Source: a virus. From it: a stretch of 38,539 nt of DNA. The stretch covers positions 1-38,539 of IMG/VR virus record IMGVR_UViG_3300027899_000032; one strand, written 5' to 3'. The notes beneath the pieces were generated by a model. The model was given only the letters and a program-made list of their open reading frames with translations, was not told the origin of the DNA and searched no databases. This document shows, piece after piece, positions 17,418 to 25,462 of this stretch. The translations under genes were made by a program, and so were the position numbers. Each line of letters begins with the position of its first letter. Positions within the stretch are counted from its first letter, which is position 1.

Positions 17418-17426
17418 AAATAAAGA

Positions 17427-18404
17427 CTATATAGATTGACCACGACGTGCAAGCCACTGATAAACCTTACCAGTAGTTTGAACTCCTGTTCCTACCATTA
17501 CCCCCGTCTGCGATATGTTCTGCGTCGCATCATCGAGTAGATTTTGATAGGGTACTGCAGCTGTTTCGCCCATAGGAATGACCTCAGGGACGTCAACGCC
17601 AACTGCTGCTACGGCAGAGGTCGGGAATGCAAACGGTGTAAAGGCAGTTGAATCAATATCAACTGTAATTGTGTTTGTACATCCGCCAATTGCTGTTCCA
17701 ATGGCTGAAATGTTGCCATGGAGCCCATCAATTTCAGTCATCCCATACGCTGCCGGCATTTTAATCTTGACATGCTGGCCAACGGTGTATAGGTGAGTTA
17801 CGTTAAGAGCAATTACAGTTGTAGCGCCTACTGTAACAGCTGTGATTCTGCGGACAATAGGATAGTACCGTGGCAAGAATGGTATAATCCTGATAAATCC
17901 AGCAGTTGCGGGGGCTGCAAAACCCGCTGCAATGAGGTTCTGAGAGGTTTGCGTGACACCAGGGTTGACGGCGGTTACCGTAAAATCCCAGCCAGCAACT
18001 TGTAGCATACCTGTAGTGCCGTATACTCTCACAACGTCCCCAACAACAGCTGGAGAGGCAGACGAGATAACACCAGGGCTAGCAGCTGTAATCGCCGTGA
18101 CGGCAACTGCTGCTGAAGGTGTTTGATTCGCGGTATCAGGAATAAATGTGAAACCAGCAGTTGTGACCATTGACTCAATTGCCAATGTTGCAGCTCCGTT
18201 TGTTTTCAAATTTAAATATGCAGATCCAGCAGGTAACGCAGAGTAGCTTTTTGCCCTCATCACCTGAGTTGTCGCGCCAGCATCGCCGATGTCGGTAATG
18301 TTGACTGTTTCAAAATAGTCATATCCAGTTGGCAACGGAATAAATCTTGCGTTTCCATTGGATAAGAAAGTGCCTGTTAACATACTGTGAATAGATGTAC
18401 TCAT
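17427..18404 (-). CDS. Capsid-associated virion protein with FCCH-like module
   Basis: A 325-residue beta-rich protein directly after the major capsid gene, with AAGGAGG before the ATG. Residues about 190-250 (RRITAVTVGATTVIALNVTH, YTVGQHVKIKMPAAYGM, IDGLHGNISAIG) repeat the module of the 126-residue gene downstream. A second all-beta part (GVISSASPAVVGDVVRVYGT) precedes it. Strong ribosome binding site and position suggest an abundant head decoration or minor capsid protein (inference). Confidence 0.75.
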   Translation of the reverse strand: MSTSIHSMLTGTFLSNGNARFIPLPTGYDYFETVNITDIGDAGATTQVMRAKSYSALPAGSAYLNLKTNGAATLAIESMVTTAGFTFIPDTANQTPSAAVAVTAITAASPGVISSASPAVVGDVVRVYGTTGMLQVAGWDFTVTAVNPGVTQTSQNLIAAGFAAPATAGFIRIIPFLPRYYPIVRRITAVTVGATTVIALNVTHLYTVGQHVKIKMPAAYGMTEIDGLHGNISAIGTAIGGCTNTITVDIDSTAFTPFAFPTSAVAAVGVDVPEVIPMGETAAVPYQNLLDDATQNISQTGVMVGTGVQTTGKVYQWLARRGQSI

Positions 18405-18416
18405 TTTTTAGCCTCC

Positions 18417-19364
18417 TTATGCCAATGTCATACGTAAATTTAAAATCCACGAATCGTTGAGAATTCTTGGTACTTCAGCAAAGCGGTATCCAACTGAGTA
18501 ATTCATCGCAAGCGGTGAATCGTAGATGGCTGGTCTGTAAATAAAGTTTGCACTGTATCTGTCTTGCAGAATTGCAGCTACAGACTCGCGCCCACAGCAA
18601 AAACAGTTGTAGACGTCAGCACCAAGCATTGATGCGGATGGAGTTACAGAGCCTACGCTAGATAGTAAAAATCTAATGTTGGCAATTACACCCCATTCGC
18701 TATCTAACGTGTTTTGTTGGTTCGCGTAATTCCACTTTTGTATAAATCCGTTAACTCTATCTAACTGTCCGATTAAATTAGTATGAGCTAGTCCAAAGTA
18801 TGCATCACGTACTGGAGCGGTTCCAAATTTATTTTCGCCACCCTGCCCAGAAACAAAGCTGAAGGCATTATTTCCGCGCAATGTTCTCACAACATAGTCT
18901 ACGTCACTCCTTGTAATCTCTGTTGGGTTATCCCCGTCTGCTCCCCCTACGCAGTTTACAAATGTACTCGTAGCCTGCATCATGGAGCGCATTAGCTCAT
19001 CTTCGGTTTGGCGTAAAGAAACGCCTAATCTTATCGTGGCTTCGTTCAGAGCAGGGTCTTGATTTTGGAGCGTGACTTGTTCGTTCATCCAAATATACGT
19101 TCCATAGAAACTCATAACAGCGTCAATATTTAACGCTGAGAGTGTCTGTGGAGCCGGTAGTACCCCAGTGTTTCCAAGCGGAACGGGACAGGTTGCCAAT
19201 GGGTTGTAACGCCTCATCCGTAAAGTAGTTCCACCATTAGCTGGCATGTTTTTTAATTCTGCCGGAATTTTGTGTACCAAAAATGGTACAGGCACGGACA
19301 AGAGTTTTTGTGAGAAACTCTGCTGGACCGGTGCCGGTAACAAACTAGTAGTTGTTATAGTCAT
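18417..19364 (-). CDS. Major capsid protein, N4-gp56 type
   Basis: A 315-residue HK97-fold coat candidate. The early block LRMRRYNPLATCPVPLGNTG, the SFYGTYIWMNEQVTL segment and the D/E-rich ATIRLGVSLRQTEDELMRSMM helix match the N4 gp56-like major capsid family. It follows a scaffold-like gene and precedes a decoration-like gene, the usual order. The ATG has GGA at 8 bases. It forms the procapsid shell around the scaffold. Confidence 0.85.
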   Translation of the reverse strand: MTITTTSLLPAPVQQSFSQKLLSVPVPFLVHKIPAELKNMPANGGTTLRMRRYNPLATCPVPLGNTGVLPAPQTLSALNIDAVMSFYGTYIWMNEQVTLQNQDPALNEATIRLGVSLRQTEDELMRSMMQATSTFVNCVGGADGDNPTEITRSDVDYVVRTLRGNNAFSFVSGQGGENKFGTAPVRDAYFGLAHTNLIGQLDRVNGFIQKWNYANQQNTLDSEWGVIANIRFLLSSVGSVTPSASMLGADVYNCFCCGRESVAAILQDRYSANFIYRPAIYDSPLAMNYSVGYRFAEVPRILNDSWILNLRMTLA

Positions 19365-19394
19365 TTTTTGAATCCAAGGTAAAAAAAACCCAGA

Positions 19395-20111
19395 TTATAG
19401 CCGTCTTGCACACTCTTGCATTTCTTTATAAAGAGCGTCCTTGACTTCCTGAGTAAGCCCGTTGTCGAACTTGCTCACGTTGCCAATAGCACTCGATTTA
19501 CCCACTGCCTGCACTGAAACAGGTTTTTTGGCATTCTCAATTGCTCGTGCTTTTGAAGGATGTTGTATTGCCATTTCTCCAATTCCCTGCCTTTTAAGCA
19601 TCTTGTAGGCAGCTATCGCCTGCGCGTATGGGTCTTGCGCTAGTGCGTACAATGACTGCGCTAGTTCTGGGTCTTGTTGTTTCAATAATTCGATACTATC
19701 TCGAGTTACAACGTCCTCGAAGTCGGGATATCGAGCCTTGACTCTGTCGTCAACCGTGGCTGCATCGCGCTCTCTGATTGTCTCTTCAGCAACCTGCCTC
19801 GCCGTGTGTCTAGCAAGATTTTTCGCCTGCCGTACTGTGACTATATCGTCATCCGAGAGTTTGCTGAGGTCTTCTTCAGGAGGGGATGGTTCGCGGTTGC
19901 TTTGGAGTTTCTGGATAAGATTATCCTGCTCTTCAGCTCTACGTTCTAACTCCCTCATTTTCCTGCGAGTCTCGTTCCAGTTGTACTCTTGATCGCTGAT
20001 CACACGCTCTTGAGGCCTAACCGATTCCTCTTGCAAGTCGGGTTGGTCTGCTGATTCAGTGGGAGTTGCGGACTCCTCGATTACGCTATCTGGTGTTCCT
20101 TCTTCAGTCAT
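19395..20111 (-). CDS. Capsid scaffolding protein candidate
   Basis: A 238-residue acidic, helical protein placed just before the major capsid gene. The N-terminal 45 residues are acidic and disordered (EESATPTESADQPDLQEES). A coiled coil covers residues about 45-75 (ETRRKMRELERRAEEQDNLI). The C-terminus (LTQEVKDALYKEMQECARRL) is a short basic amphipathic helix, as scaffolds use to bind coat. GGGAAATC precedes the ATG. Composition and gene order support scaffolding; the sequence family was not identified. Confidence 0.75.
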   Translation of the reverse strand: MTEEGTPDSVIEESATPTESADQPDLQEESVRPQERVISDQEYNWNETRRKMRELERRAEEQDNLIQKLQSNREPSPPEEDLSKLSDDDIVTVRQAKNLARHTARQVAEETIRERDAATVDDRVKARYPDFEDVVTRDSIELLKQQDPELAQSLYALAQDPYAQAIAAYKMLKRQGIGEMAIQHPSKARAIENAKKPVSVQAVGKSSAIGNVSKFDNGLTQEVKDALYKEMQECARRL

Positions 20112-20207
20112 GATTTCCCTTGGGTTGCGAGCCCTGTTACGCTAGTTATAAAAATATTGAGTCAGACTCTTACGGAGTCAACGAATGTTTTTAACTCAAT
20201 AATTTGC

Positions 20208-20236
20208 TTGATAACGAAAGGGAGATATTTTGTCAA
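20208..20236 (-). promoter_or_regulatory. Sigma70-type promoter for scaffold and capsid genes
   Basis: Minus strand TTGACA (20236-20231), 17-base spacer, TATCAA (20213-20208). It lies about 100 bases before the scaffold ATG and just downstream of a terminator, so it can drive capsid genes separately. A second weaker pair, TTGACT-N17-AATATT, lies nearer the gene inside short inverted repeats of GACTC. Confidence 0.6.
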
Positions 20237-20240
20237 ATAA

Positions 20241-20256
20241 TTTATGTACACATAAA
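20241..20256. promoter_or_regulatory. Perfect palindrome next to the capsid promoter
   Basis: TTTATGT-AC-ACATAAA is a 7-bp inverted repeat with a 2-base centre. It starts 4 bases upstream of the -35 box. Its position and symmetry suit a regulator binding site; no regulator is known. Confidence 0.4.
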
Positions 20257-20321
20257 TTTTGAATATGACATGGAAACATGCACAGAAAATGACGGTTTTC
20301 TATATGCGTTTGCATAGAATA

Positions 20322-20366
20322 TGTAACAAAAGCACCCAGAGAAGAGAGTTGGGTGCGTCTGTTACA
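20322..20366 (-). terminator. Strong rho-independent terminator
   Basis: Directly after the stop of the 172-residue gene. GCACCCA pairs with TGGGTGC (loop ACTCTCTTCTC), then TTTT. An outer 7-bp stem TGTAACA/TGTTACA extends the structure. It separates the portal group from the capsid group, and the capsid promoter follows it. Confidence 0.85.
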
Positions 20367-20885
20367 TTAGTCCCATACGGACCAGTCGAACGTGTAGCTG
20401 TCTTTGTCTAGCTTCCTTGAAAAGCATGCCTCAACCCACTTCACAAGCTCCTCGTCAAATGAAGATGGCGATCGAGCTATGTCAATGCACTCAGAAAAAC
20501 CGGGGATTGACCATAGAGTTTTTAAAAGACCAGCGTGTGAGTCGACCATGTAGAGCGTCTTAGTCGCATTGCCGTATTGCTCTACCATGTCAAATGCATG
20601 AGGCGGAGTCTGCCTAGGAATCAAATAATTTCTTACTACGTTGTTTGCAAAAAACTCTTTCTTTGTCAAAACCAATATATAGAACGGGTTTTCATACTTG
20701 CTTTTATGCTTTTCTATGCAGTCCTCCATCGCCTTGACGAAATCGACTGCTGCACTGTCGAGTACATCCCCTACTGTCTGCTCTGGCTGGGCTGTCGACA
20801 TGATATCGATAACAGCTTGACCCACCCTGGCCCCCTTTGAACCAAAACGATTGTAGCTATATTGCGAGTGTGTTTTTTCCGACAT
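20367..20885 (-). CDS. Conserved phage protein of unknown function
   Basis: A 172-residue protein. Patterns ENPFYILVLTKKEFFANNVV, RNYLIPRQTPPHAFD and LKTLWSIPGFSE look like a conserved protein found next to portal genes in other short-tailed phages, but I cannot assign a role. It is last in the portal group and is followed by a strong terminator. GGGG precedes the ATG. Confidence 0.75.
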   Translation of the reverse strand: MSEKTHSQYSYNRFGSKGARVGQAVIDIMSTAQPEQTVGDVLDSAAVDFVKAMEDCIEKHKSKYENPFYILVLTKKEFFANNVVRNYLIPRQTPPHAFDMVEQYGNATKTLYMVDSHAGLLKTLWSIPGFSECIDIARSPSSFDEELVKWVEACFSRKLDKDSYTFDWSVWD

Positions 20886-20895
20886 CGCAACCCCG

Positions 20896-21033
20896 CTATT
20901 GGTGGAATGGATTTAGAGTCTTTACATTGCCAAACTTTTTCTTTATTTTTTTTGGCATTACAGAGAGCTTTTCTTCTTTTAGCACGTGAGGTTTGTAATC
21001 CGCCTTGATGCTGTGAACAGATTTTTTTGCCAT
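20896..21033 (-). CDS. Small basic protein (45 aa)
   Basis: ATG at 21033 shares its A with the stop of the gene before (TAATG), and GGGAG lies 9 bases upstream. The product is Lys rich (MAKKSVHSIKADYKPHVLKE, PKKIKKKFGNVKTLNPFHQ). Coupling, ribosome binding site and basic composition support a real gene in a row of tiny basic genes. Nucleic-acid or virion association is possible. Confidence 0.65.
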   Translation of the reverse strand: MAKKSVHSIKADYKPHVLKEEKLSVMPKKIKKKFGNVKTLNPFHQ

Positions 21034-21218
21034 TAATGCGCTCTCCCACTGTGCTGTCCAGATTTAATAGATTTCATAAACAATTTGTCCTTCTGGATCC
21101 CCTTAGAAGCCTCTTTTATATCTCCCTTGAGGTGTGCAGTTACTTTTTTAGGCATCGCTTTTTTCATCATGCCAGTAAATAACTTCTTGTCTTGCTCTTG
21201 ATCTTTAATTCCTTTCAT
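21033..21218 (-). CDS. Small basic protein (61 aa)
   Basis: The ATG at 21218 is chosen because GGGG lies 5 bases upstream; it overlaps the methyltransferase end by 14 bases. The product is Lys rich and helical (MMKKAMPKKVTAHLKGDIKE, KGIQKDKLFMKSIKSGQHSG). Such proteins are common near phage portal genes, with unknown roles. Confidence 0.7.
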   Translation of the reverse strand: MKGIKDQEQDKKLFTGMMKKAMPKKVTAHLKGDIKEASKGIQKDKLFMKSIKSGQHSGRAH

Positions 21219-21801
21219 TTTTTCCCCACTCTTTAAATTCAAAAGAATTTTCTAATTCATTTCCCCATATATCCCAACCTGGCGTTGCTTGTCTAGCAAA
21301 TAATTCAACTCTTGGAACGTCGCCATGAACTGATATGATGACGTCTCTAAATTCTTTTGGCTTTTGAGAGTGCTTATTTTGCCTTTTGTACGTGAACCAA
21401 CAGGTCTCAGATCGTTTTATTATTTGAGGATGGCCCTTTCTACAGTATAAAATATGTTCTGTAGTCTGGCAAAAAGTTCCTCCAAGGCCAAGACCCATTG
21501 GTTTTTTAACCCAGGTTAGTAGGCAAGAAGGACTGAAGCCCCAACTTCGAGCTACGTCATAAGATTTTTCAATGTGTTTGTTTATTACCCAAAGGTATAA
21601 TACACAATCTTTGTCTGATATTTGTTGAACTGGGAGACTTTTGATTTGATCAATAGTAATTTTTTGATAGTCTTTTGATCCAGGCTGATTTGCTTTCCAT
21701 CTATTAGATTCCTTATTCCCCCTTGCTTCAAAAGTAACAGGCCAAGGGGGATCTGCATAAATAATTTTATACTTCTTCCCCTGAGCCTCTAATTCTTCCA
21801 T
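21205..21801 (-). CDS. MT-A70 family DNA adenine-N6 methyltransferase
   Basis: A 198-residue protein. Residues 11-21 (YKIIYADPPWP) carry the catalytic DPPW motif of N6-adenine methyltransferases. LYLWVINKHIEKSYDVARSW and CLLTWVKKPMGLGLGGTFC, then TEHILYCRKG, KHSQKPKEFRDVI and PRVELFARQATPGWDIWGNE, follow the MT-A70 order. The length fits phage members. It is unpaired with any restriction enzyme, so protection of phage DNA or regulation is likely. It lies between tiny genes in the portal group. Confidence 0.92.
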   Translation of the reverse strand: MEELEAQGKKYKIIYADPPWPVTFEARGNKESNRWKANQPGSKDYQKITIDQIKSLPVQQISDKDCVLYLWVINKHIEKSYDVARSWGFSPSCLLTWVKKPMGLGLGGTFCQTTEHILYCRKGHPQIIKRSETCWFTYKRQNKHSQKPKEFRDVIISVHGDVPRVELFARQATPGWDIWGNELENSFEFKEWGKNERN

Positions 21802-21809
21802 TTTATAAC

Positions 21810-21941
21810 TCAGTATGGTGCAGGCAGCTGTCTAGGCCGCGTTTTAGCTGTGTTTTTCTTCTTGGGAAGTTTGATCCCCTTTTCTCTCATGACTTGTTCA
21901 GCTATTTTTTGTGCCTTGCCAACAGGCCGTATCATGACCAT
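21810..21941 (-). CDS. Small basic protein (43 aa)
   Basis: ATG at 21941 overlaps the stop of the gene before (TAATG). The peptide MVMIRPVGKAQKIAEQVMRE, KGIKLPKKKNTAKTRPRQLP is strongly basic with one helix. It fills the gap to the methyltransferase with the same coupled-start pattern as its neighbours. Function unknown. Confidence 0.65.
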   Translation of the reverse strand: MVMIRPVGKAQKIAEQVMREKGIKLPKKKNTAKTRPRQLPAPY

Positions 21942-22132
21942 TAGTGCTGGCTCGAGATATTTTTCTTAATTTTGCCTTTAGAACGATTTGTCGACTCGTC
22001 GATGCCTGTAATGGTGTCATCTAAGTCTGCGTTAATCCCCTCAGTCTTGGGATAATCGTGCATTACGACCTCTGTAGGTAGGTTTGCGTGGCCTTTGCTG
22101 TTCTTTCCGAATTCTTTCATTGACTTGCTCAT
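21941..22132 (-). CDS. Small hydrophilic protein (63 aa)
   Basis: The ATG at 22132 is chosen for the strong site GGAGGG 6 bases upstream; the longer reading frame begins in AT-rich leader. The product (MSKSMKEFGKNSKGHANLPT, EVVMHDYPKTEGINADLDDT) is polar and likely disordered. It lies just after the portal gene. I recognise no family. Confidence 0.7.
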   Translation of the reverse strand: MSKSMKEFGKNSKGHANLPTEVVMHDYPKTEGINADLDDTITGIDESTNRSKGKIKKNISSQH

Positions 22133-22261
22133 GGTATTCCCTCCAAGGAATATTTTTACTTGATATTCGCAGTCTATAAAATAAAATATTTTTTGCGTAT
22201 AGGAAAATTTCATCAATTGCCAGAAAATACGCCATCAGTATGATATTTACGTGCAACATTA

Positions 22262-22289
22262 GGGGCGTCTAGCGTAGGCGTCCCTTTTT
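22262..22289 (+). terminator. Hairpin plus T5 facing rightward, at the portal gene end
   Basis: On the plus strand GGGGCGTC pairs with GGCGTCCC (8 bp, two G-U), with loop TAGCGTA, then TTTTT. Read leftward the two wobble pairs become A-C mismatches and there is no T tract. As a terminator it would stop transcripts antisense to the portal gene. Confidence 0.45.
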
Positions 22290-24376
22290 CATGCCACCTG
22301 TTGCTGTTGTCCCGCCTGTTGTTGTGCCATTTGCTGCTGTTGCTGCTGTTGCTGGCGCTCTATCTGCATATCGGCTATCTCTGCGTTGGCCTTGTCATGG
22401 TCATGCTGTGCCTGTTGCGTGCCGAGCATCGCCTTCATCGCCTCTGCAATTTGCGATATGTCCATTCCCTCGATCTCCTTTACGGCCTTGATGAGATTGA
22501 GGAATGCGCCCGTTTTGTCTTGCTCTGATTTTTCCATCCTCTCGATCGCCGTGGCCTGGTCTAGACGTATCTTATTCAGCCTCTCTTGAGCCTGCGCATG
22601 CTGAGCGTCTGCAAACCCCAGCTTCGTCTCGTTATCGACTTGGGCAGCCTGTAATTGCATTTGCGCCATTTGCTGCTGTTGCTGTTGTTCCGCCTTCTCC
22701 TGAGCGTCAATTTGCTCCATCAGATCGTCTTTATCGGGTAGCTGCATGTTTTTGAGGAGGTAGGAAGTCGGAATTGGAACACCCATCTCTTTTAGATATA
22801 GGCACTGTTGGAATGCCAATTGTTTTTGGGTTGCAGTTAGTGGAGCCTCCTCCACCATGGCGTCGTACTTGCTAAATGCCCTGTTGTAGAACTCCTGTGA
22901 TGGCTCTTCAGAGATAATTCGAGCTACTTTGCCTGGCGTCCAGTTGGCCTGGATGATGTCTATGCAGAGTTTACCAAGTATTTTTTGCGATTGATCGAGG
23001 TTATCAAAAAGCCCCTGAAGAGTTACGAGCCCAGCACCTTGCCGTAGGAGAGATAATATGCCGGCTTTTTCGTCGGAGGCACTCCCCAAAAGTTCTTCAT
23101 TAACTCCTGTGATTTGATTAATCTCATTGCCTAGAGTTTCCGCTAGCTGTAACATGCTGGGAGGTATCTGTGGGGGCAAAATCTGCTCAACGTCAGTCAT
23201 TTGAGCTTCCGCCTTGAGTGCCAACCCCTTCCCTTGGCCGCTGAGAAAGACATCTTTTGGATTCACAAGAGCATTTTCTTTGTATTTCCATCCAGAATTT
23301 ATTTGCGACTCGAGCAACTCAAGATTAATGATCATTTTCCTATTATAAAGAAATTGTGCATCGCGCGCGTCTCTAATAATCCCTCTAACTCGTAAAGGAA
23401 AATATGGAATCTCAGGCATGTAGTACGCCCATACAGGCACGAATGGATAGTTATCTATACCTAGCGGATTAGGCCCATGATACATGACTTTATTTTGAAC
23501 AACTATTGCCAGCTTTACGGTAGGTATCTCGTTTTTGACTACAATAGTCTGTGGATACATGCCCAGAAACTCGCCTAAGTCATCATCTTCACCGCGCCAT
23601 TCGATAGTCTCCCCTGTGTCTGTATCTACAATGATCTTTTGCGAGCGTGTGGAGAGATACCAAAATTCGTCGTAGGTTAATAAATCTTGAGAGCTATATG
23701 CGTATGACTCAGGCATGAATTGAAATTTGCCGTCTTTATTCCCATAGCCTATCATATTCTTTATTTCATCTTCCCGACCGGGGAGTAGAGACATTACTTG
23801 TTTTCTGCTCAAGTATTTTCTAGTTCTGATAGCATTGCAATCTGACAAGTCTTTTTTCTTAAAGTGTGGATCCAGGACATAGGAATTAAATGAACAATTG
23901 TCCATTTTGATATCGCCGTTGACGGGGTCTTTTGAGTAGTCAAGCCAAACGGACATTATGTTCATTCCGCAGATACATGCCCCCTCAAATGCTTCTGAGA
24001 TGGTTTCCAGAACGGAGCCGAATGTATTAACGTGGTACAGTAATTTTGTAAATTGATCTGCCGTCTCCTGAGAGTCATCATGCACAGGAATTACCATCGT
24101 CGATTTTCGGTGCTGCCTCTGATAGCCTGATACCATGTTGACAACACGGCGTAGACGATTAAAGCTATATTGTTTCTTTCGAAATATCGGACCGCCAGCG
24201 TAGATATCGTTATATAGCGTCTGATCTCCAGCGACAGAGCGCATGTCGATATCAGCCTCCGCCCAATAACTTTGATTAATAGTAATATATTTATTGTACG
24301 TATCGTCCATCATCTTAAGAATTTCATAGTCATTGTCAACGTAGTACGTATCAGATAATTGAGGAAAAATTGACAT
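22289..24376 (-). CDS. Portal protein, P22 gp1-like
   Basis: A 695-residue protein forming the head vertex ring for DNA entry and exit. The N-terminal block (YNKYITINQSYWAEADIDMR, RRVVNMVSGYQRQHRKSTMV) and the core LLESQINSGWKYKENALVNP, GNEINQITGVNEELLGSASD, EKAGILSLLRQGAGLVTLQG are characteristic of P22-type portals, and the length is close to P22 gp1. The last roughly 130 residues are a Gln-rich helical barrel extension (EQQQQQQMAQMQLQ, QQQQQQMAQQQAGQQQQ). AGGA lies 4 bases before the ATG. A promoter lies about 30 bases upstream. Confidence 0.92.
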   Translation of the reverse strand: MSIFPQLSDTYYVDNDYEILKMMDDTYNKYITINQSYWAEADIDMRSVAGDQTLYNDIYAGGPIFRKKQYSFNRLRRVVNMVSGYQRQHRKSTMVIPVHDDSQETADQFTKLLYHVNTFGSVLETISEAFEGACICGMNIMSVWLDYSKDPVNGDIKMDNCSFNSYVLDPHFKKKDLSDCNAIRTRKYLSRKQVMSLLPGREDEIKNMIGYGNKDGKFQFMPESYAYSSQDLLTYDEFWYLSTRSQKIIVDTDTGETIEWRGEDDDLGEFLGMYPQTIVVKNEIPTVKLAIVVQNKVMYHGPNPLGIDNYPFVPVWAYYMPEIPYFPLRVRGIIRDARDAQFLYNRKMIINLELLESQINSGWKYKENALVNPKDVFLSGQGKGLALKAEAQMTDVEQILPPQIPPSMLQLAETLGNEINQITGVNEELLGSASDEKAGILSLLRQGAGLVTLQGLFDNLDQSQKILGKLCIDIIQANWTPGKVARIISEEPSQEFYNRAFSKYDAMVEEAPLTATQKQLAFQQCLYLKEMGVPIPTSYLLKNMQLPDKDDLMEQIDAQEKAEQQQQQQMAQMQLQAAQVDNETKLGFADAQHAQAQERLNKIRLDQATAIERMEKSEQDKTGAFLNLIKAVKEIEGMDISQIAEAMKAMLGTQQAQHDHDKANAEIADMQIERQQQQQQQQMAQQQAGQQQQVA

Positions 24377-24572
24377 ACAGTCCTGGAGTTGTAATTTTTT
24401 CTTTACAATACTCGCGAAGACTGATTTTATTCAAATGTCTGTAAAAAATGGTTGCGTAAAACATGAGAGGCTGGCACGGTTTTGAAAACTTGCGAACAGA
24501 GTCAACAGCCTCTAAGTATGAGTATATAATACTTATATATTCTTCTTCTTCAGAGGGTGTTGGAGTGTTCAT
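24351..24572 (-). CDS. Possible small protein upstream of the portal gene
   Basis: A 73-residue open frame with an acidic start (MNTPTPSEEEEYISIIYSYL) and a Leu/Tyr-rich middle. It has no ribosome binding site, and its last third lies over the portal promoter. The YCKEKIT it encodes there also appears upstream of the fibre gene, where the same promoter sequence is read in that frame. The first two thirds could be a real coupled gene. I keep it as a weak candidate. Confidence 0.35.
   Translation of the reverse strand: MNTPTPSEEEEYISIIYSYLEAVDSVRKFSKPCQPLMFYATIFYRHLNKISLREYCKEKITTPGLYVNFSSII
24405..24434 (-). promoter_or_regulatory. Promoter for the portal gene
   Basis: Minus strand TTGAAT (24434-24429), 18-base spacer, TATTGT (24410-24405). 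The -10 and the next 14 bases are identical to those of the fibre-operon promoter (plus-strand 24391-24410 equals 7268-7287). The shared stretch runs into the transcribed leader, so it may include a regulator or RNA element as well as the -10 box. Confidence 0.6.
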
Positions 24573-24629
24573 AAGTTACATTTTACGAATGTATATCTAT
24601 GTTCATAACATTGTCGAGGAATGTTCAAA

Positions 24630-24908
24630 ATGGAAGAAGCTACACAGGAAAACTTAGATCTATGCAAATTGCGAACAACAGAGTACATGAATGCGATCAT
24701 GGATTGTTTGTCGCTAGAGATGGCAAAAGTCGAACCGAAAAACGATATCGAATGCTCCATTGATGGGTCATCGGTCATCAATGCTCTTAAGGGAGTGCTA
24801 TTTTGTACTGTGTTCAGCGGGCCGTTGGAAAAGGAAGCGAAGAAAGAGATATTGAAAGAGCTTTCTAGAGAAATCACCATGATAGAAAATGCGATTGACA
24901 AGGCATAG
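24630..24908 (+). CDS. Unknown small helical protein, paralogue A
   Basis: A 92-residue protein. The ATG at 24630 has GAGGA 9 bases upstream; an ATG 3 codons earlier is too close to that site. The sequence (MDCLSLEMAKVEPKNDIECS, VFSGPLEKEAKKEILKELSR) aligns along its length with the gene at 25155-25448: both share the order Y-x2-A-x2-D, K-x2-PK-x3-E-SI, AL-x3-L, VFSG, KKE-(I/M)-LK and a final E-x3-ID. It heads a rightward cassette between portal and small terminase. No family recognised. Confidence 0.75.
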   Translation: MEEATQENLDLCKLRTTEYMNAIMDCLSLEMAKVEPKNDIECSIDGSSVINALKGVLFCTVFSGPLEKEAKKEILKELSREITMIENAIDKA

Positions 24909-24957
24909 GATGACCTTGTCGTCGGAGGGAAAGATAATCCCGTGCATGGAGAAAACA

Positions 24958-25134
24958 ATGTGCCAGCTAGTATTTAGTAACATAGATATCGTTCGATCTC
25001 CGTCTATCTATGACATCAATGAAGTTTATGAAAAAGAGAATATCGCCTCGCTTGAAAACCAGAATGCTATAAATGAAATGCACTCTATTGATAAAATAGA
25101 TGAGAAAAAACAAGAAAATGTGGGGGAGAAATGA
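24958..25134 (+). CDS. Unknown small acidic protein
   Basis: A 58-residue protein starting MCQLVFSNIDIVRSPSIYDI. GGAG lies 6 bases before the ATG; upstream in-frame ATGs lack a site. The C-terminal half is charged and helical (ASLENQNAINEMHSIDKIDE). Its stop TGA overlaps an ATG of the next gene. Function unknown. Confidence 0.6.
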   Translation: MCQLVFSNIDIVRSPSIYDINEVYEKENIASLENQNAINEMHSIDKIDEKKQENVGEK

Positions 25135-25154
25135 GTTTTCGTAGGAGCGATAGC

Positions 25155-25448
25155 ATGAAGTACCTAAATTTAGGAAAAACATCGGATGAATTAGATGTAA
25201 TCAGAGAGCGAGCGCTGTCATACTGTGATGCGATGACTGATTTAATAGTCGACGAATACGGAAAGGCAGACCCGAAAACAATTGAAGAAATTTCAATTGA
25301 ACTGTCCGCAATTTTTCACGCGTTGAATATAATGTTACTAGAGAGGGTTTTTTCTGGCGAGTATAGAAAAAACACCAAAAAAGAAATGCTGAAAGTGATT
25401 TCAGAGCACATTGTCCGGTTGGAAACATTAATCGACGAGACGGAATAG
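25155..25448 (+). CDS. Unknown small helical protein, paralogue B
   Basis: A 97-residue protein. ATG 25155 has AGGAG 7 bases upstream; ATG 25131, which overlaps the previous stop, would add 8 residues. The body (LDVIRERALSYCDAMTDLIV, KADPKTIEEISIELSAIFHA, RVFSGEYRKNTKKEMLKVIS) is the paralogue of 24630-24908. An intact second copy suggests distinct but related roles, or a heterodimer. Function unknown. Confidence 0.75.
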   Translation: MKYLNLGKTSDELDVIRERALSYCDAMTDLIVDEYGKADPKTIEEISIELSAIFHALNIMLLERVFSGEYRKNTKKEMLKVISEHIVRLETLIDETE

Positions 25449-25462
25449 GAGGGAAGAGATGG
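25442..25462 (+). repeat. 21-bp direct repeat, first copy (ribosome binding site and start)
   Basis: Identical to 25668-25688. It carries the last bases of one gene, TAGGAGGGAAGAG and the next ATGG. The two copies bracket the 71-residue gene, defining a 226-bp unit that could be gained or lost by recombination. Confidence 0.85.

Noticed and set aside
20771-21049. Leftward 92-codon frame overlapping the 172-residue gene
   Set aside because: The out-of-frame 45-residue basic gene with coupled start explains the upstream part, and the conserved 172-residue gene explains the rest.
24569-24958. Leftward 129-codon open frame antisense to the 92-residue paralogue
   Set aside because: The rightward gene has a ribosome binding site and a paralogue; the leftward frame has neither and is Ser/Phe-rich as expected of an antisense frame.
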